Origin: an uncultured Bacteroidales bacterium
Lineage (GTDB): Bacteria; Bacteroidota; Bacteroidia; Bacteroidales; F082
DNA: 64,000 nucleotides
Assembly (NCBI GenBank): GCA_947303395.1
Contig: CAMYYD010000003.1
Span: 1 to 64,000 of the forward strand
Direction: 5' to 3'
Below the pieces are notes generated by a model, which did not search any database, was not told the DNA's origin, and saw nothing but the letters and a program-made list of their open reading frames with translations. Within the stretch, counting starts at the first letter, position 1; the number at the start of each line of letters is the position of its first letter. Of this stretch, positions 38,342 to 47,000 are shown in pieces. The translations under genes and the position numbers were made by a program.

Positions 38342-38713
38342 TTATATAACTATCCTTTCTTTTTCCAGTTCTAAAGAACAACCAAAATTATATAGCAATC
38401 CAAGTTTATAACCCGTTGCACGGAGATAATTGTAAACCTGTGAACGATGTGCGTCGTCAAGATCACTGACAGCTTTCAATTCAACTATTATTTTATCGTA
38501 GCAAACAAAATCTGCTTTATATGTTTGCTTTAACACTACACCATCATAAATAATTTTTAATTCCTTTTCACGTTCATACGGAATGTTACGTTTTTTAAAT
38601 TCTATTTCAAGAGCCTCTTGATATACCGCTTCTAAGAATCCATGTCCAAGTGTATTGTAAACATGGAAAGCTGCTCCATTGATTTTATAACTTTGTTCAC
38701 TATATATTAACAT
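38342..38713 (-). CDS. GxxExxY protein (PD-(D/E)XK-like)
   Basis: HVYNTLGHGFLEAVYQEALEIEFKKRNIPYEREKEL; YKADFVCYDKIIVELKAV; QVYNYLRATGYKLGLLYNFG. Confidence 0.93.
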   Translation of the reverse strand: MLIYSEQSYKINGAAFHVYNTLGHGFLEAVYQEALEIEFKKRNIPYEREKELKIIYDGVVLKQTYKADFVCYDKIIVELKAVSDLDDAHRSQVYNYLRATGYKLGLLYNFGCSLELEKERIVI

Positions 38714-38743
38714 ATCCGTTTGATCCGTGCAATCCGTGGTCGT
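38714..38743. repeat. ATCCGT-family arm immediately 5' of the GxxExxY gene
   Basis: ATCCGTTTGATCCGTGCAATCCGTGGTCG; abuts the ATG on one side and the fcl stop on the other. Confidence 0.92.
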
Positions 38744-39685
38744 TTATCTTTCAGCGCGCATTGGGTTGTTCAGGAAATCTTCGTAGGCCAGCTTTATACC
38801 GTCCTCGAGTTCGGTTTTGTAAGTCCAGCCGAGTTTGGTGGCTTTCGAGACATCGAGAAGCTTGCGAGGGGTGCCATTCGGACGGGTTGTGTCCCATTTT
38901 ATTGCGCCTTTGTAACCAACAACTTTTGCAACTAATTCAGTTAAAGCCTTGATTGTCAGTTCTTTACCAGTGCCGGCATTGACAGTTTCGTTACCAGAAT
39001 AATTGTTCATTAAGAAGACACAAAGATTGGCGAGGTCATCTACGTAAAGGAACTCGCGCAATGGTGAGCCGTCGCCCCAGCAGGTGACTTCTTTTGCTCC
39101 ACTGACTTTCGCCTCATGGAAACGACGAATCAATGCCGGCAAAACATGTGAATGTTCAGGGTGGTAGTTATCGTTCGGGCCATAGAGGTTGGTCGGCATT
39201 ACTGAAATATAATCAGTACCATATTGGCGATTGAGATACTCGCAGTATTTCAAGCCTGAAATCTTAGCCAAAGCGTATGCTTCATTGGTTTTTTCAAGTT
39301 CAGACGTGAGAAGGCATGTTTCTGGCATCGGCTGAGGTGCCATTCTCGGATAGATGCAACTCGAACCGAGAAATTCCAGCTTTTTGCAGCCGTTTTTCCA
39401 GGCGGCGTGGATGACGTTCATCTCCAAAATCATGTTGTCGTACATGAAATCCGCCAAAGCGCTCTGGTTTGCCACGATTCCACCGACTTTTGCAGCAGCA
39501 AAGAACACATACTCAGGCTTTTCGTCAGCAAAAAACTTCTCCACCTGATCCTGACGTGTCAAATCCAATTCCTTATGGGTCTTTAACACCAAATTATTAT
39601 ATCCTTGCCTCTGCAACTCACGCACAATAGCACTTCCAACCATTCCGCGATGCCCAGCGACATATATTTTACTGTTTAATTCCAT
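38744..39685 (-). CDS. fcl: GDP-L-fucose synthase
   Basis: [86 protein letters not shown]. Confidence 0.96.
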   Translation of the reverse strand: MELNSKIYVAGHRGMVGSAIVRELQRQGYNNLVLKTHKELDLTRQDQVEKFFADEKPEYVFFAAAKVGGIVANQSALADFMYDNMILEMNVIHAAWKNGCKKLEFLGSSCIYPRMAPQPMPETCLLTSELEKTNEAYALAKISGLKYCEYLNRQYGTDYISVMPTNLYGPNDNYHPEHSHVLPALIRRFHEAKVSGAKEVTCWGDGSPLREFLYVDDLANLCVFLMNNYSGNETVNAGTGKELTIKALTELVAKVVGYKGAIKWDTTRPNGTPRKLLDVSKATKLGWTYKTELEDGIKLAYEDFLNNPMRAER

Positions 39686-39693
39686 TTTTTATT

Positions 39694-39862
39694 CTTTTTA
39701 ACATTAATTGCCGTTAATTTATCATTAATTATTCATTAATTTTATTCTTCCTTAACTTCTCTTCCTTGGCTTTTCTCACCCTTATTTTTCTTAGAAAATT
39801 GATGTGAAAGAAAAAAAATTAATGAAAAATTATATGAATAATTGATGATAATTAATGTTTAA
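39694..39862. repeat. CATTAATT/CGTTAATT inverted array, copy 2
   Basis: TTTTTAACATTAATTGCCGTTAATTTATCATTAATTATTCATTAATT ... AATTAATGAAAAATTATATGAATAATTGATGATAATTAATG; shares arms with 35406-35560. Confidence 0.88.
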
Positions 39863-39864
39863 AA

Positions 39865-40947
39865 TTAATCTTCGAGTTGATCTCGGAGATGCATTTTGCG
39901 AACCTTTTTCATGTCGTGTTTCACCATGATTCTGACGAGTTCCTCGAAGGATGTCTTGCTTGGGTTCCAACCGAGCTGGGTCTTGGCTTTTGTCGGGTCG
40001 CCAAGAAGCTGGTCAACTTCAGCGGGACGGAAATATTTCGGATCAACCTCAACCAAAACTTTGCCTGTCTTGACATCGATACCTTTTTCGTTGACGCCCT
40101 CGCCTTCCCATTTCAATTCGATGCCGACTTCCTTGAATGCCAGAGTGCAGAAATCGCGTACGGTGTGATATTGGCCGGTAGCGACCACGTAATCATCGGC
40201 TTTCGGCTGTTGAAGGATGAGCCACATGCACTCGACGTAATCCTTGGCATAGCCCCAATCTCTTAAAGAATTCAAGTTTCCAAGGTAAAGTTTATCCTGG
40301 AAACCTTGTGCGATTCTAGCCACAGCTAGAGTGATTTTACGCGTCACAAAGTTCTCGCCGCGACGTTCCGATTCATGGTTGAACAGAATGCCGTTGCAGC
40401 AGTACATGCCGTAGCTTTCGCGATAGTTTTTCATAATCCAGAAACCATATTGCTTGGCGACACCGTATGGCGAGCGCGGATAGAACGGCGTTGTCTCCTT
40501 TTGCGGCACCTCCTGCACCATGCCGAAGAGCTCTGATGTCGAAGCCTGGTAGATGCGACATTTCTCGGTAAGACCAGCAATTCTTACAGCTTCGAGCAGT
40601 CGCAAAGTGCCCATAGCATCGACGTCGGCAGTGAATTCCGGCACGTCGAACGACACCTTCACATGACTCTGAGCCGCAAGGTTATAAATCTCGTCGGGCT
40701 TTATCTCGGTGATGATTCGAATCAGCGACGAGCTATCGGTCATGTCGCCCCAATGCAGTTCGATGAGACGTTTGTGGTGCATATCGCGCACCCATTCGTC
40801 GAGGTAAAGATGCTCGATACGGCCAGTGTTAAAACTCGAGCTGCGGCGAAGGACTCCATGCACCTCATAGCCTTTTTCTATCAGAAATTCAGCCAAGAAC
40901 GAGCCGTCCTGGCCAGTGATTCCGGTGATTAATGCTTTTTTTGCCAT
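39865..40947 (-). CDS. gmd: GDP-mannose 4,6-dehydratase
   Basis: [78 protein letters not shown]. Confidence 0.97.
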   Translation of the reverse strand: MAKKALITGITGQDGSFLAEFLIEKGYEVHGVLRRSSSFNTGRIEHLYLDEWVRDMHHKRLIELHWGDMTDSSSLIRIITEIKPDEIYNLAAQSHVKVSFDVPEFTADVDAMGTLRLLEAVRIAGLTEKCRIYQASTSELFGMVQEVPQKETTPFYPRSPYGVAKQYGFWIMKNYRESYGMYCCNGILFNHESERRGENFVTRKITLAVARIAQGFQDKLYLGNLNSLRDWGYAKDYVECMWLILQQPKADDYVVATGQYHTVRDFCTLAFKEVGIELKWEGEGVNEKGIDVKTGKVLVEVDPKYFRPAEVDQLLGDPTKAKTQLGWNPSKTSFEELVRIMVKHDMKKVRKMHLRDQLED

Positions 40948-41082
40948 AGCTTGTTAATATGTATAATTTGCAAAGATACAAAGTTTTAACGAATTCGAAA
41001 AATTATTTTTTGTAACTTTGCGCTTTAAAAACGAAGAACCTTATGTGTAAACCTGAAAATTTTTCTGACGAAGCATCTATTA

Positions 41083-42366
41083 TCAATGCAATTTTATCAG
41101 CATATTTGAAAAGATAGCATCGATTATTTCCTGCTTTACACCGCAATCTTTAGCTATTTCAGGCCAATGTGACGTGGTTTCACATATTTCGTCGATAATA
41201 TTAGCAGCTTCCTTAATGTTATTTTGATGGGCAAAAGCAAGCAAGTCATCGCGAGTAATCTCATCAAACTTCCCGTTTATCGACATCTGATGCGTGGCTG
41301 TCCATCGTCCGTTGGGATTGTAGGCGTATCCCATATCGTAGGCTGGCGAAAGTTTCCATTTTCCACTATCATCCATGAGGAACGAGATGTTTTTTGTGTG
41401 ATCATCCTGGTTGCGAACTACAACGTTGAACACCATTCGACGAAACATTTCCTGAGCTTCGGAATATGATAGCCTCAACGCTCTCATCACATTAAACGCC
41501 TGTTCGTATGAATAGGCGCGATGTAAACGATAGTCGAAATGGGCTATGCCGCAAAGCGTTTGCATGTGAATTTTTTTGCCGTTTTCGCGGTCGAAACGCC
41601 TGGTAAGGAAATGAGCCCGACCGTTTTCCTCAATCAGCGAGCATTCCGTCATCTCGATGCCGCAAGCCTTTGCCAACTTATAAAAAGAATGCTCCAAACG
41701 ACCGTGATTGCCTGTTTCTTTAAAACCAGCCGTTGCCGAAACACCATCCAACTTGATAAGATAATAGTCATATCCTTCAGGCGCTTCCACTTGTCCTGAA
41801 CGCACCTCACCTGTCACTTTATTATATGTAATAATAGCCTTTGCACGTTGTCCTCCAGCGGAAGTCCCAAGTCTTAAAATTTCAGCTATTGCCGCTTTTT
41901 TTTCATCGTTGAGATTAACTCCAAATGATGATTTTTGCGACAAGGCTTCACTTGCGACATTCACCAAAGAATCGATTTCGAATTTGGCATTTTTGTCGTA
42001 GGCGATGTCCATGGCAGGCTCAAATTCCAAGGCCCCCATGCATCGTTTGCCCAAAAAGCACAGCGTTTCAATAGGGTTACTGCTCGTGCGGCCTGTCAAA
42101 GCCAGCCATTTGTCGAACAATGCGCGACCGTATGTATCAGGTAATGAATCTGCCAACATACCAGGCAAACCTTTGAAAGTTTCTTTGTCCAAATCGCCAA
42201 ATGAATAAACGCGTCCCTCGCGCACGGGCATCATCAAAGGTGACGGCTCCAAACCACGTCCAACGAAGCTAGTGTCGTATTCAAATCTGACCACCTCGTA
42301 TCGATCGTCCCATCGGAAAGTGCCGACAGGCATCCCAAACATGTTAACTTTTGCTACATCTACCAT
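41083..42366 (-). CDS. hipA: HipA-like toxin / serine-threonine kinase
   Basis: YDYYLIKLDGV, ARAHFLTRRFDR-like NGRAHFLTRRFDRENGKKIHMQTLC, VFNVVVRNQDDHTKNISFLMDDSGKWKLSPAYDM. Confidence 0.93.
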   Translation of the reverse strand: MVDVAKVNMFGMPVGTFRWDDRYEVVRFEYDTSFVGRGLEPSPLMMPVREGRVYSFGDLDKETFKGLPGMLADSLPDTYGRALFDKWLALTGRTSSNPIETLCFLGKRCMGALEFEPAMDIAYDKNAKFEIDSLVNVASEALSQKSSFGVNLNDEKKAAIAEILRLGTSAGGQRAKAIITYNKVTGEVRSGQVEAPEGYDYYLIKLDGVSATAGFKETGNHGRLEHSFYKLAKACGIEMTECSLIEENGRAHFLTRRFDRENGKKIHMQTLCGIAHFDYRLHRAYSYEQAFNVMRALRLSYSEAQEMFRRMVFNVVVRNQDDHTKNISFLMDDSGKWKLSPAYDMGYAYNPNGRWTATHQMSINGKFDEITRDDLLAFAHQNNIKEAANIIDEICETTSHWPEIAKDCGVKQEIIDAIFSNMLIKLH

Positions 42367-42707
42367 TCCGAATCCTCCTTTTCAACTTTATCAATCTTAC
42401 CCACAGCTCTTTGTCTTGTTTTCGCTTTTGCAGAATGAACCAAATTATAGTATTCATTAGGACTTAACTGCTCTTCCTCTACCAGTGGCTGCAGCACGTC
42501 AAGCATACCCAAAATCCGCAACACTCGCAGCAACGAATCGAACGAGCCGATTTCGCCATTTTCAATCTTTTTAATAGATGACAGTGAAATGTTGGCAGCT
42601 TCCGCGAGACTTTGTTGGGTAATGTTCTGCTTCAGTCTTGCCTGTTTCAGCTTGCCTCCTATTTTTTGACAGATTGCAGCATCCGCTAACATGTAAATAT
42701 TTTCCAT
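42360..42707 (-). CDS. hipB: HipB-like XRE antitoxin
   Basis: IGGKLKQARLKQNITQQSLAEAANISLSSIKKIENGEIGSFDSLLRVL; overlaps hipA by 7 nt. Confidence 0.9.
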   Translation of the reverse strand: MENIYMLADAAICQKIGGKLKQARLKQNITQQSLAEAANISLSSIKKIENGEIGSFDSLLRVLRILGMLDVLQPLVEEEQLSPNEYYNLVHSAKAKTRQRAVGKIDKVEKEDSEW

Positions 42708-42852
42708 AATAGCTTATATTTAAACTTTAACGCTGCAAATATACGAATAAAAGTTTAAATTGCAGCTATTTTAAAAAAATATAAATTTTGAATTATAGAA
42801 AACAAAAAAGGCCAGATTCCTTCTGAAACCTGACCTTTTATCTATGTAAATC

Positions 42853-42887
42853 TCAATAACCTATAAACTATAACCAATAACCACTAA
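42853..42887. repeat. 7-nt period array AACCTAT AAACTAT AACCAAT AACCACT
   Basis: Direct reading; reverse complement resembles 32035-32057. Confidence 0.75.
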
Positions 42888-44062
42888 AAAACAATCGCCT
42901 CCTTTATCTTCTCCACGATATATTTCACGTCGTCATCCGTCACCCACGGACCGCTTGGCAGGCAGATGCCGTGTTTAAACATACTTTCGCTAACGCCGTT
43001 GGTGAATGCCGGAGCGTTTTTATAAACCGGCTGGAGGTGCATCGGTTTCCAGAGTGGACGGGCTTCGATGCCGGCTTTGTCAAGCTCAAGGCAGAAGGCT
43101 TCGGTGTCTAATTCTTTTTTGAAAAGGATTGTGGTGAGCCAGAAATTGCTATCGAAATCGCCATTCGGATTATCTTGAACTGAAATATCCGTTAAATCTG
43201 TGAAATCCGTGGTCGATAAAAATTCCCGATAAAGATTGTGAACGTGTTTGTGATGGTTGATATGATCTTTCAAAACCGTCATCTGACCGCGACCGATGCC
43301 TGCGGAGATGTTCGACATTCGGTAGTTGAAGCCGATGGTTTCGTGTTCGTAATGCAAAAATGGCTCTTTGGCTTGTGTTGCAAGGAAAATGGCACGCTTC
43401 TTGGTAGCCTCGTCTTTGCAAATTATTGCTCCACCGCCTGAAGTGGTGATCATCTTGTTGCCGTTGAACGAAAGCGTCGCGATATCGCCAAAAGTGCCGC
43501 AAGGCTTGCCTTTGTAATACGAGCCGAGTGCGTTGGCGGCGTCTTCAATAATCGGTATAGCGTATTTACGGCTGATGGCGGTTATTTCGTCCCATTTAGC
43601 TGGCATGCCGTAGAGGTCAACAACTATTATCGCTTTTGGCTTTTTGCCTGTTTTGGCCATCCTGTCGTTTATCGCATCTTCGAGAAGCTCCGGCGACATG
43701 TTCCAAGTCTCTTTTTCGCTATCGATAAATATCGGCGTTGCTCCGCAATATACAACTGGGTTTGAGCTTGCGCAGAAAGAAAATGATTGGCACAAAACCT
43801 CATCGTCTTTGCCAACGCCTAAAAGAAGCAATGCCAAATGGATTGCCGCGGTGCAAGATGAAACTGCTGCGACATAGACAGGAGATTTCTCCACTCCCTG
43901 CGGTCGGTCGAAATGACGGGCCAGTTCTTCCTCAAAAGCATCTACGTTGGGGCCGAGCGGTGCTACCCAGTTGGAGCTAAATGCTTCCTGGATGTAGCGT
44001 TGCTCAGTGCCAGTCGGCGACATTTTAGCGAGGCAGAGGTATATGCGGTGGTCAATATTCAT
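42884..44062 (-). CDS. DegT/DnrJ/EryC1/StrS aminotransferase
   Basis: LAKMSPTGTEQRYIQEAFSSNWVAPLGPNVDAFEEELA; SFCASSNPVVYCGATPIFIDSE; SFNGNKMITTSGGGAI; FNYRMSNISAGIGRGQ. Confidence 0.95.
   Translation of the reverse strand: MNIDHRIYLCLAKMSPTGTEQRYIQEAFSSNWVAPLGPNVDAFEEELARHFDRPQGVEKSPVYVAAVSSCTAAIHLALLLLGVGKDDEVLCQSFSFCASSNPVVYCGATPIFIDSEKETWNMSPELLEDAINDRMAKTGKKPKAIIVVDLYGMPAKWDEITAISRKYAIPIIEDAANALGSYYKGKPCGTFGDIATLSFNGNKMITTSGGGAIICKDEATKKRAIFLATQAKEPFLHYEHETIGFNYRMSNISAGIGRGQMTVLKDHINHHKHVHNLYREFLSTTDFTDLTDISVQDNPNGDFDSNFWLTTILFKKELDTEAFCLELDKAGIEARPLWKPMHLQPVYKNAPAFTNGVSESMFKHGICLPSGPWVTDDDVKYIVEKIKEAIVF
43180..43220 (-). repeat. ATCCGT-family 9-nt array inside the aminotransferase gene
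   Basis: ATATCCGTTAAATCTGTGAAATCCGTGGTCGATAAA encodes STTDFTDLTDIS; compare STTDLPDLTDN in FucP. Confidence 0.9.
43880..43919 (-). repeat. CATTCCG/GGAATCTCC-family arm inside the aminotransferase gene
   Basis: GGAGATTTCTCCACTCCCTGCGGTCGGTCGAAATGACGG encodes RHFDRPQGVEKSP. Confidence 0.82.
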
Positions 44063-44114
44063 TTGTCAAGTGTAAAATGCAAAAATACTAAATTTATTTT
44101 ATATTACACAAACA

Positions 44115-44861
44115 TTAAAACGCATTCAACGACAAGTCAATCTTCATCTTCCTGTTGCTATGCGACTTGGCGGCGGAGATCATTGCCTCTTGGGTGGTGT
44201 ATTGCTGGTATAAAGTGCAGCGGGTGACGATGCCTTGCGATGAGCAGCGTTTGCCTTTGACAAGCACCAGAGCCCAGCCTTTGTTGGTATTTGCAAAGTC
44301 ATCTCCCACTAATGCCAGACCATTTTCCGTCTCGGTCAGTTCATCTTTCTCAACTTTCCTGACTTCGAAATATACTCGCGGACAATCGCGTTCAATTTTT
44401 TGCTCGGCGCTGTAGAGATGCATTTCCATGCCTTGTCGGAAGTCGCTCTTTTTAAGATTGGTGATCAAGGCGGCGACGCCATCAACCTCGCCAAGATACT
44501 GCTTCACAGAGAGCAGAGCACCTTCGCTAACCGGGATATCAGGCATAAGCAATGAAGCATTGTCCGACGCCTCGCGATCGTTTACAAAAACAGCCGGCAA
44601 CCTGTTGGCGAGCGCCACAAAACCGCTGTAGGCCGACTGATGCTCAGTAAACATCGGGTTGCACCACGATAGCGTATGCCACAACGCGATAGAATGCCTC
44701 ATGCGCTGGCGTTGTTCGAACTGTTTCAGCGTGCAGTGATTTGGTTTTGTCTTATTGTGAGTCGAACGTCCTATCATCTGCCCCTGTTTCAAATAATAGG
44801 TCGTTCCCGATTGCGGATATCTAGCAATCGTAAACATTCCTCTGGCTTGTCTTTTTTTCAT
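44115..44861 (-). CDS. Hypothetical protein
   Basis: 248 aa ORF between the aminotransferase and the defence island; no motif recognised. Confidence 0.6.
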   Translation of the reverse strand: MKKRQARGMFTIARYPQSGTTYYLKQGQMIGRSTHNKTKPNHCTLKQFEQRQRMRHSIALWHTLSWCNPMFTEHQSAYSGFVALANRLPAVFVNDREASDNASLLMPDIPVSEGALLSVKQYLGEVDGVAALITNLKKSDFRQGMEMHLYSAEQKIERDCPRVYFEVRKVEKDELTETENGLALVGDDFANTNKGWALVLVKGKRCSSQGIVTRCTLYQQYTTQEAMISAAKSHSNRKMKIDLSLNAF

Positions 44862-45033
44862 ACTTCTTTGATATTTAATTGTTTTTTGTTAGTTGTTTGA
44901 TTGTTATTCGATTTAAAAACGAATAACAGACGAAGAAGAGTTGAGGAATAATAGAATAACATTAAAGGGAAGTATGATGCTATTTTCTGTATTGCTTGCC
45001 TTACGAAGAAAATCTGCCGCTTTAATAATCATT

Positions 45034-45636
45034 CTATTCATCTAACTGTGGAGAACTAAATTTTACAACTGCTGGCGTCAAAACCCAAGCCTGATTAGCA
45101 GCTTTCAACAATGCGCCAGTTTCCTCTTTGATTGTTATCATATCTTCCTGTACAAAGTATGATGCGTCAAACGGATCAAGCGGTTCTACACCTGGTGTTG
45201 AAATAACCAGATATTTCTTGGAATACTGCGATTCATCTATTTCTTGTTTCTCTTTCAGAATGTAATTGCACGTAGCCTTCAATTGTCCAATACCTTCCAG
45301 CATTCTGGCATAGACATTTTGCGGCTTACAATATTTCAATTCTAGAAACATAAGCCATCCTTTACGATTGTCATGTCGGTCGGTGTGTATGATGCATTCA
45401 CAGTTACTCACCTTGGTTTTATCTTCACGAGTATATACAGGCTGATTATTCTCATTGTTCACTACCTTAACTTGAGCTTTATTCGGATTATTCAGTATGA
45501 ACGATGGAATTATGCTGTTTCCCTCTTTTCCAACCGTAACTCCAGAAAAGTCTGTCGATTGCGAACCATGGGTGTTGTTATATTCAGTGAAATCGGCAAT
45601 GAATACGTCTTCGTCAAATGTCTCACTAATCATCAT
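45034..45636 (-). CDS. Putative PD-(D/E)XK-like nuclease partner of AAA ATPase
   Basis: CECIIHTDRHDNRKGWLMFLELKYCKPQN (D...ExK spacing) then GIGQLKATCNYI; 11-nt overlap with the upstream ATPase. Confidence 0.5.
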   Translation of the reverse strand: MMISETFDEDVFIADFTEYNNTHGSQSTDFSGVTVGKEGNSIIPSFILNNPNKAQVKVVNNENNQPVYTREDKTKVSNCECIIHTDRHDNRKGWLMFLELKYCKPQNVYARMLEGIGQLKATCNYILKEKQEIDESQYSKKYLVISTPGVEPLDPFDASYFVQEDMITIKEETGALLKAANQAWVLTPAVVKFSSPQLDE

Positions 45637-46885
45637 ATTCCAACAACTTATTAAAATCGCCCATCACCTGATGCATCACATCGTTAAAGTAGTTCTTTCT
45701 TATCAAACCGCGCTCATCCTGAATTGTTTTATGCACTTCTCCCTTGGCATTACGTAGATAACCGTCTTTTAATGACCAGACAGAAACATCGTGAGGATTC
45801 AATGCATAAGGCAAGCACTCTATCTCATCAGCCACTTCTTTATCAACTTTATCTTTAACCAAAAAAGCAAGCATACAATTATTAAGCGCATACAGTAAAT
45901 ATGGGCTATGAGTTGTCATTACAAGCCGATGATTACGACCATGGTTGATTTCCGATATCAAATCATACAACAAATCCATTTGTGTCTTCGGGAACAAGTT
46001 TTGCTCAGGTTCTTCGATGATGAATTGTGTATGCGAATATATCTTGCCTTGTATAAAACCTCTAAGACGTTCAATAACTTGAGACTCTGACTCAGATGTG
46101 CTGCCCGACACATGTGCCAGAATATTTCTTACCTTCTGCACCTCTTCTGGCGAGAACGGTTGATTCTCTTCATAAATACCAGACGACAACCAACGTACCA
46201 TCAACGCCAACGGAACAATCGACTGAAAACCGCTTGCAGCATCTGTTAAAGCTATTGGCGTTTTGTCTTCTAACAACAATTCGTCCCTGTTTCTGCCAGC
46301 ATTAAAATAATACTTAAATCCCAAGTTTACAACATTGAATGGTTTGTCTTCAGGATAATGACGCTTGGCTTCAAACCAATCATTGATAAACGACTGTAAG
46401 ACATCGTCTTTTTCGGCATACTTGCTCAGGTTTGGAACTGCCGAAACAAAGTTTCTTTCAGCTGGAATGTAAATAACCTTAGGGTTTTCTGTTTTATCTG
46501 TCGTATAGAAAACATATTCATCATTGTTCAGATGCTCGGTCTGTCCATCCAGATATCTTTTTGCTATCGGCAAAGTTTCAGATTTCCAATTATATACTAT
46601 AGCAATATTCTGACCCTCAAAAAGTATCTGTGTCTTTTCGTTGAAAAAACCTCTCATGTGGTAAAACTTCTCAAGTTGAATGCGAAGTCCGTCGGCAACC
46701 GCTGCTTCAGTACCCTCGTTTACCTTTTCAAGCCAATTGCAAAAACTAATTATTTTGGCAATAGTACTCTTACCACTTCCCTGTGGGCCTATAAAAACGT
46801 TAACCTTATTCAACTTTATGTCAACACTTTTAATTGGACCGAGATTCCTTATGATTAAATGTTTCATACGTAAGCTTTTTTGCAA
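45626..46885 (-). CDS. AAA family ATPase (AAA_15/OLD-like, no obvious TOPRIM)
   Basis: KHLIIRNLGPIKSVDIKLNKVNVFIGPQGSGKSTIAKIISF; FIIEEPEQNLFPKTQMDLLYDLISE; LVMTTHSPYLLYALNNCM. Confidence 0.88.
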   Translation of the reverse strand: MQKSLRMKHLIIRNLGPIKSVDIKLNKVNVFIGPQGSGKSTIAKIISFCNWLEKVNEGTEAAVADGLRIQLEKFYHMRGFFNEKTQILFEGQNIAIVYNWKSETLPIAKRYLDGQTEHLNNDEYVFYTTDKTENPKVIYIPAERNFVSAVPNLSKYAEKDDVLQSFINDWFEAKRHYPEDKPFNVVNLGFKYYFNAGRNRDELLLEDKTPIALTDAASGFQSIVPLALMVRWLSSGIYEENQPFSPEEVQKVRNILAHVSGSTSESESQVIERLRGFIQGKIYSHTQFIIEEPEQNLFPKTQMDLLYDLISEINHGRNHRLVMTTHSPYLLYALNNCMLAFLVKDKVDKEVADEIECLPYALNPHDVSVWSLKDGYLRNAKGEVHKTIQDERGLIRKNYFNDVMHQVMGDFNKLLEYDD

Positions 46886-47000
46886 AAATAATAATTTTCT
46901 GCAAAAGAATTTCGTTTGTTTAAAAAATTTCCAAGATTTTCAACCTAAAATTTTCGCCAAGGCGAAACGAATATTTGTGATTTGAGAGACAAAACAACTC

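Noticed and set aside
41044-41118. Plus-strand 24-codon ORF (MCKPENFSDEASIINAILSAYLKR) after a TAACTTTG box, overlapping the 3' end of hipA
   Set aside because: Too short and without independent support; may be a promoter-plus-remnant but cannot be defended.
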